Positions 58,621 to 64,000 of a DNA stretch of 64,000 nt are shown piece by piece. Position 1 is the first letter of the stretch, and each line of letters begins with the position of its first letter. Both the position numbers and the translations under genes were made by a program. Below the pieces are notes generated by a model. That model saw nothing but the letters and a program-made list of their open reading frames with translations. It was not told where the DNA came from and searched no databases. The stretch comes from Myoxocephalus aenaeus (lineage: Eukaryota; Chordata; Actinopteri; Perciformes; Cottidae), in contig JBAMJR010000189.1 in assembly GCA_038501785.1 (NCBI GenBank), forward strand, positions 2,901,001-2,965,000. Reading direction: 5' to 3'.

Positions 58621-61600
58621 CTAAGATGTTTAAGTCTATCTAAAATGTAATTTAGATTGCTCTTGAATAGCTGGGCTTCTAAGTGAGAGGCATCCACAGC
58701 CCTGGTTGCCCAGAATGCACAGAAAGCTGCATTTTGGTTTTGTTCATTTACTGTTTGGGTTGTTGCCTTGTCCTTTGGGGACTGGACATAATAGCCTAGC
58801 ATGTCAAATCAGCAGCCCTACTTCCTGTTCCTCTTTTACCCTTAAGCTAGCTGCTAAATGAGCGTGAATGGAGTTCTCCCAGTGAAACAGATGCTACTTA
58901 TCTTTTGTCAAACAAACCAGCTCAGCGCAGTGTTGTCTGTAATGCTAGAGCGTCTATTCGCCCCCACAGACCTTCTAACAGCTTCATCTCCTTACCCATG
59001 TATAACGAAACTGTATAAAAGTAATATATGCACATTCCTTATAAGCAAACAAACAGCTGCCCCTGTTTTCCTTCAGGGGATTTTGTGTTTTTGAATTGTT
59101 GTGATTGTTTCGTTTTGTTTCTAAGGATTATTTGTGTTACATTCTGTTGGAATGAAAAGCTTCAGGCTTTCTTTTGCACTTTGTTCTTTTCAAGAGAACA
59201 GACTTCAACAAAATGGACTTGAGCTTTAAAGTTGGAAAAAGGATGGGAGAGAAAGTGAACTATATGGGATACTTCTGCAAGAAACTCAAAGTGTTATTTT
59301 TTTGAAGATCGTATTTGTACTTATTTTGTAACTTTAGAGACAAAGCTGGGCTGAATCTTGTTGAATAAGTTTAAACTCAGGGGTCAAGCCAAAGACACAC
59401 AGTTTGAGGTAGCGGAGGGGGACGTTAATATTAAGTTAACCCCCAAATCAGAAGCACACATTTTCCCTCTTGAATGCGGTTGGCGGCTGTAGTTCGGTAG
59501 AAAGAAAGTAGTTCCTACATGAAACTGCTCACAACAAGGTCTGTGGGTCATGATTTCAGGACAGTGTCATTGCTGCAGCTGATATCTCCATCACTCGGAA
59601 ACGCTCACTTAAACAATCCAGACTAGTAAATACAGGTAAGAGAGTAAAAAAATAGCTGTTTTTTACGTATTCAACTTAGTAAAAAACAAGACTAAGAAGT
59701 ACAAGACCTAAGAGGTCCTGATAGCCTCCAGAGATTCAATAAGTGTTGAAAGAATCAAACAATGTACTCTTCTAATGTTGGGCTGAAACTGTAGAACTTC
59801 TCATAGGGGGAAGGCCACAGGGTCATTCAAATCAAAAGGATGTATCCCACTGGGAGCATGAGAGGCCTCAGCAAATGTGATGATAATCAGCTGATTCGAT
59901 TATATGGCATGTTGTTGTGCAAAGACAGCTTGTTCTGATGGTGGTGCTAAAGGAAAGGCCAGGTGGTCTGTGTTAGGGTTCATCTTCTGGTGGGAATATT
60001 CAGGAGAAACTAAATACAACTTCAGGTGAATTTTGTATTACTTTAAAGCACAAGGACAGTTTCGTGTAAGACAATATTTTCACGGAAACCGCTGCTCTAG
60101 TGCATGCAAAACTGCAGAAATGTTGGTTATTTTTAATCCTCGTCTCTGTGCAGGAAGACATGTGAAGCAGACCGTCTGTCCCAGTATAGGACAGACGGGA
60201 CGTCTCCTTCAGCACGTCCCTGATATTAACATTTGAAAAGCAGTGGCTGAGCCTTATGAGCCATCAATTAAATGTGTTTAAACCACCAAGAAACAAGAGT
60301 GTAGAGAAAAGGCACCTGAAGAGAGCGAAGATAATGAAACAGTCCTCTGAACAAGCGAGGACCTCATGGCCTGTAAGACATAGAGGTGGCTGTTTGAATC
60401 AGTGATTAAAGCATTGGCTCTCTGCTCAAGAGTACTTGAGCAAAACACTGTTTTCTACATTGAACATGACTGAGCTGCAAGGGTCGTCTGATGATCTTTC
60501 TTCATTAAGTCATGTTCACTAAGAGATCTATCTGTAACATCGACACGCCCATTTAAAGAACCCTTTGAAAGCTAAATATCATATGATCAACGCATTTCTG
60601 TCATTCTACTACGTTGGCTATCTCGCACTATCTCGCACTGGCTGGTGCCCTTACATCCATCAAACATGGCTGCTTTACGCCACGCTCCCTCAGGCCCTTG
60701 AGAGGTGAGAGGAGCAGCAGAGAAGTCTAGGTGTTCTGACTTAATCTGTATTATAGGATGAATATTAATATGTCTCTTCAAGCCGACACTATTCCAATTA
60801 GCCTTAAAGGATAATTCCAGTCTATTACAACTCGTGTCCTTTTTTCATAGTTTTAGCCATTGTTCTTATCACATAGCAGAGATCTGGGGATATGACAAAT
60901 TTGAGATGGAGCAAGAAACACTAACAGCTTGGAGGAGAAAACTGAAGCAAACAGTAAAACTATCACCTGTCCATTGTAAACATTCATCTTAATTTACAGA
61001 CCCTCATACTGCTTCATTAAATTAAGTTAATTTACTTCCTGCACAGAAGTTGTAGGGAGGTATTGTCCCAATGGAATTGCCTCGGTGTGAGACCAGTAAC
61101 GTTCTTATCTTATCTTGTCTCTTGCAGTGATTTAACTTAACCTGGGGATTTTGAGACGACTCAGATGGACTCTTGTTAATTTCATTGCCTGTTTTATTTT
61201 GTGTTAATTTGCCCCATGCTTCCTAGGTTGCTTTACTTCCTGCCAATGTTTAGTTTCCCCTCAGTTTTGTTCCTCACCTGTGTTCCATTATCTCTTCAGA
61301 CCTCCCAATACGTATACCCCTAACTGTTTACTACCCATCTGCCAGATTGTCTTAGTTCTTTTTGGGCTCTGCAGCCATTGTTTGTTCCTTGTGATTTACC
61401 TCAACCTGTTTCTGGATTTTGATTACAGCCTGTCCCTTTGTTTTTTCCTTATTCTTCCTGAATCTTTTGTTATTTTTTGGATGGGCTTTTGTGTTTGCTG
61501 CCTGTTTTATCTTTTTTGACTGAGTTCTAAGTAAACTTTTGTTTCTTTGTACTTTAATTTGTTCTTGTGTGATTCATGCAATTGAGTCTTTTGTATGACC

Positions 61601-62630
61601 ATCACAGCTTTAGCCTGACCGTTCATATCCCTAATAAAGGGGTCAGTAACCTTTCCTATCCAAAGAGACATTTTGCCCTATTTTTCACCAAATACAATTT
61701 GTCTGGAGCTGCAAAAGCTATTTGATATCACAGCTTATAAAGTTTTATATATGACTATATATAAAACTTTAGTATAAAAACTATATAAAAAAAACTATAG
61801 TTTGTTGTATTATAGAACAAGAATAAAGACAATTCTTGACATTGTATTGCTAATTTACCTGTTATAACAATATCAAACTCTTATAAAGAACACAACTATG
61901 CAGACCTTGAGCCTTCCCTATATTTGTGGCTAATGTGGTAGAGTTTTCATTCTGTAACCACAAGGTAGCAGGTCCGAACCCTGTCCTCCTCACGTGAGGT
62001 TTCCATTTTAAAATGCATATCTTTTGCTATGTTTACAGTGAGCGTCCTAACTAGCACCGCAAACAGAGGAGTTTGGAAACGCTCCCGAGGACGGATCCGT
62101 TTTTACTAGCAGACGCCTCAGTGTCTCATGAGCTGCCACACAACCAGCACTCTTAACCAGTAACATATATACTAATATTTACACATCTGAAGAAAAGCTC
62201 ACATGGGTTGCCTTTATTATAACACCAAAATTATTCAAATAGCCCTTGTGGTTGCAGAGATACACCATTTTTAGTTTGGGTATGTTATTTCAAGCAGAAT
62301 TCTAAAAAATACCTCGGTTTTTGCCATGGGGCTTAATGATTCCTAATCTTGATAAAAAACAGCATTGCATTTGTTTAGAAATGTATTTGCAATTTAGTTA
62401 AATATGAACATAATAAAAAAAAAAGGTTTAATACCCTCATATGGGTACATTCATTTTTTTACCTCTAAGTAAATTGCTTTCAATAATCCGGCTCAACTGT
62501 TGGCTGATCATCTGACTGCTTGTGTGTCATGCCCTGTCAGACTGTGTTCTACCATGTCTCAGCAATGACTTTAGGGACCACATTCATATCACAACGCCTA
62601 TAACATATCAGTTAGGATCAACTATGCCTG
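58621..62630. other. No gene seen
   Basis: Mostly AT-rich single-copy-looking sequence. A weak tRNA-like stretch at about 61928-61990 has TGGTAGAG and GGTCCGAACCC but a mismatched B box. No exon recognised. Confidence 0.4.
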
Positions 62631-62631
62631 T

Positions 62632-62910
62632 GTGACTTCTGTACAGGAGACTGCTGTTCACCGTTTACTACCAAGAGTCAAGATTTGCAAAAATCTAACT
62701 GAAACCTACCCAGTTAGATCGGTCTCATCAACATCCCATCACTTTAATTCCAATTGTGTCCACATCCAAGTAAACAGCACTACCAGCCAGTCCTCCAATC
62801 TAAATGACTTTGTCATTTGTCATGGTAGGTTAGGATTGCTCCTTTTTGGTGTTCCACAGGGTTTGGTTCAGGGCCCAATTCTGTTTATCCTCTATTTTGT
62901 CGAGAAGAGA
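62632..62910 (+). pseudogene. LINE reverse-transcriptase fragment
   Basis: The frame contains VSSTSHHFNSNCVHIQVN and, at about residues 76-91, LLFGVPQGLVQGPILFILYF. This matches the reverse-transcriptase block GVPQGSxLGPxLF that precedes the FADD catalytic motif. The catalytic FADD region is not present, so it is a broken remnant. Confidence 0.6.
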
Positions 62911-63548
62911 TTTGGATGTCATGATGCCTCCTTCACCAAGACGGCCCGGTGCAGCCTTCTTGGCTTCCGATACTCTGAACTGCTGTTCGGTCCATAAGCA
63001 CAAACAACAGTCAGAGCCTTACTCCCTGCAGGCGCAGGGGGAAACTCCAACACGGCGGCGCTCAGCCGTGGGCTTCTGAGCTTCTTCTTTGTCGCTCTTC
63101 ACATTGACAGGTCCAATGAAAAGCAGGCACACGTATCGACGTGCAAACAAGGGATTTGGGGTGTATCTACGCCCACTTAATGCTATCTGGGGGGTAAGAT
63201 TGTGGACATGCGCTTAGTTCTACAATTATTGAGGTTTCGAAAACAGAACCGGCGTAAACAACAAACTCACTGTTCCAATTACCCACATTACCCCTGCAAT
63301 TAGACAGTTGTTTAGCTGTGCACTTGATGCTGAGATGCTGCAATTTCATTAGAAACATGTTCAGCAAATATCAACACGTCTTATTTAAATTGTCCAAGAT
63401 CCCTGCTGCATATCAAACACTAACCAGGGTGAGAAGCTCGGGCCGTATTTGGCATTTATTAATTCCTTACAGCATCTTGCTGCACTGTGTCAGCAATTAG
63501 CAATACGTCATCTATAAATAAGAATTGTGTGGGCAAAATATTAGGATT

Positions 63549-63555
<7 letters not shown>

Positions 63556-63624
<69 letters not shown>
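63556..63624. repeat. (TA)n microsatellite
   Basis: About 34 TA units. Confidence 0.97.
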
Positions 63625-63626
<2 letters not shown>

Positions 63627-64000
63627 GATGCCTTTAGTTGACACTAAAGCGGCACGCATGGGATGATGGATTTGAACGTGACTGGGTACTAAGCTTCTGA
63701 CATTTGAGTCTAACAAGTGGTGGTGACAATATCCCACAAACAAAGCTGAGCACCAAAAAAAAAAGAAAGAAAAACAAGCTATGTGAACCACAGCTCAGTG
63801 AGCGAGTGTGATGTCCACTCCCCCACTGGCAGGATAAAGAGTCACTGAAGTGGTCGTATGGCAGAGGAGACATTTTCCAGATGAGGTGAACTAAATCCGT
63901 CTTATCCAGCACCCCCTCCTGCCAGCTAAGTCTAAATCCTCGCCATAATTCCAAAGTCAAAGAGAGTGAGCATGACACCAGCACGCTGCTGTAGCAGGGC

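Noticed and set aside
61928..61990. Possible tRNA gene or SINE head
   Set aside because: The B-box-like GGTCCGAACCC has mismatches and no cloverleaf could be drawn with confidence.

Overview
The window is nuclear DNA from a ray-finned fish, most likely a percomorph teleost. Genes are split into short exons with GT/AG introns. The spaces between them hold fish-type transposons, LINE 3' ends, tRNA-type SINEs and long (CA)n, (TA)n and (ATT)n microsatellites. No bacterial, organellar or viral genes were recognised. Gene names rest on reading spliced exons and comparing them with vertebrate families from memory; no database search was run.

Layout. (1) 1-4.7 kb: bola2 (minus, 3' exon outside the window) and slx1 (plus) stand head to head across about 0.8 kb. 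(2) 5.7-10.8 kb: a six-exon four-transmembrane MS4A gene (minus), with an intact non-autonomous hAT element in one intron. (3) 14.4-20.4 kb: cd68/macrosialin (minus), six exons, with a threonine/proline mucin stalk encoded by a 36-bp tandem repeat. (4) 23.2-25.3 kb: ing2 (plus), two exons, with a PHD finger. (5) 33.8-36.8 kb: rwdd4 (minus), seven exons, converging on ing2 across repeat-rich spacer. (6) 37-64 kb: no host gene that I can name, mostly transposon layers. These include a hAT remnant (39.5-40.5 kb), a 6.7 kb CACTG-ended EnSpm/CACTA-like element (42.9-49.6 kb) sitting inside a Harbinger copy and itself split by another hAT element, and a 2.2 kb foldback element (52.8-55.0 kb) inserted in a retroposon tail.

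The host genes do unrelated jobs: iron-sulfur/glutaredoxin partner (bola2), structure-specific endonuclease (slx1), membrane tetraspan (MS4A), endolysosomal glycoprotein (cd68), chromatin reader (ing2), RWD protein (rwdd4). The links between them are positional. bola2-slx1 and ing2-rwdd4 are both neighbour pairs in human (16p11.2 and 4q35). The densest unexplained structure is the nested transposon block at 42.8-50.0 kb and the foldback element next to it.
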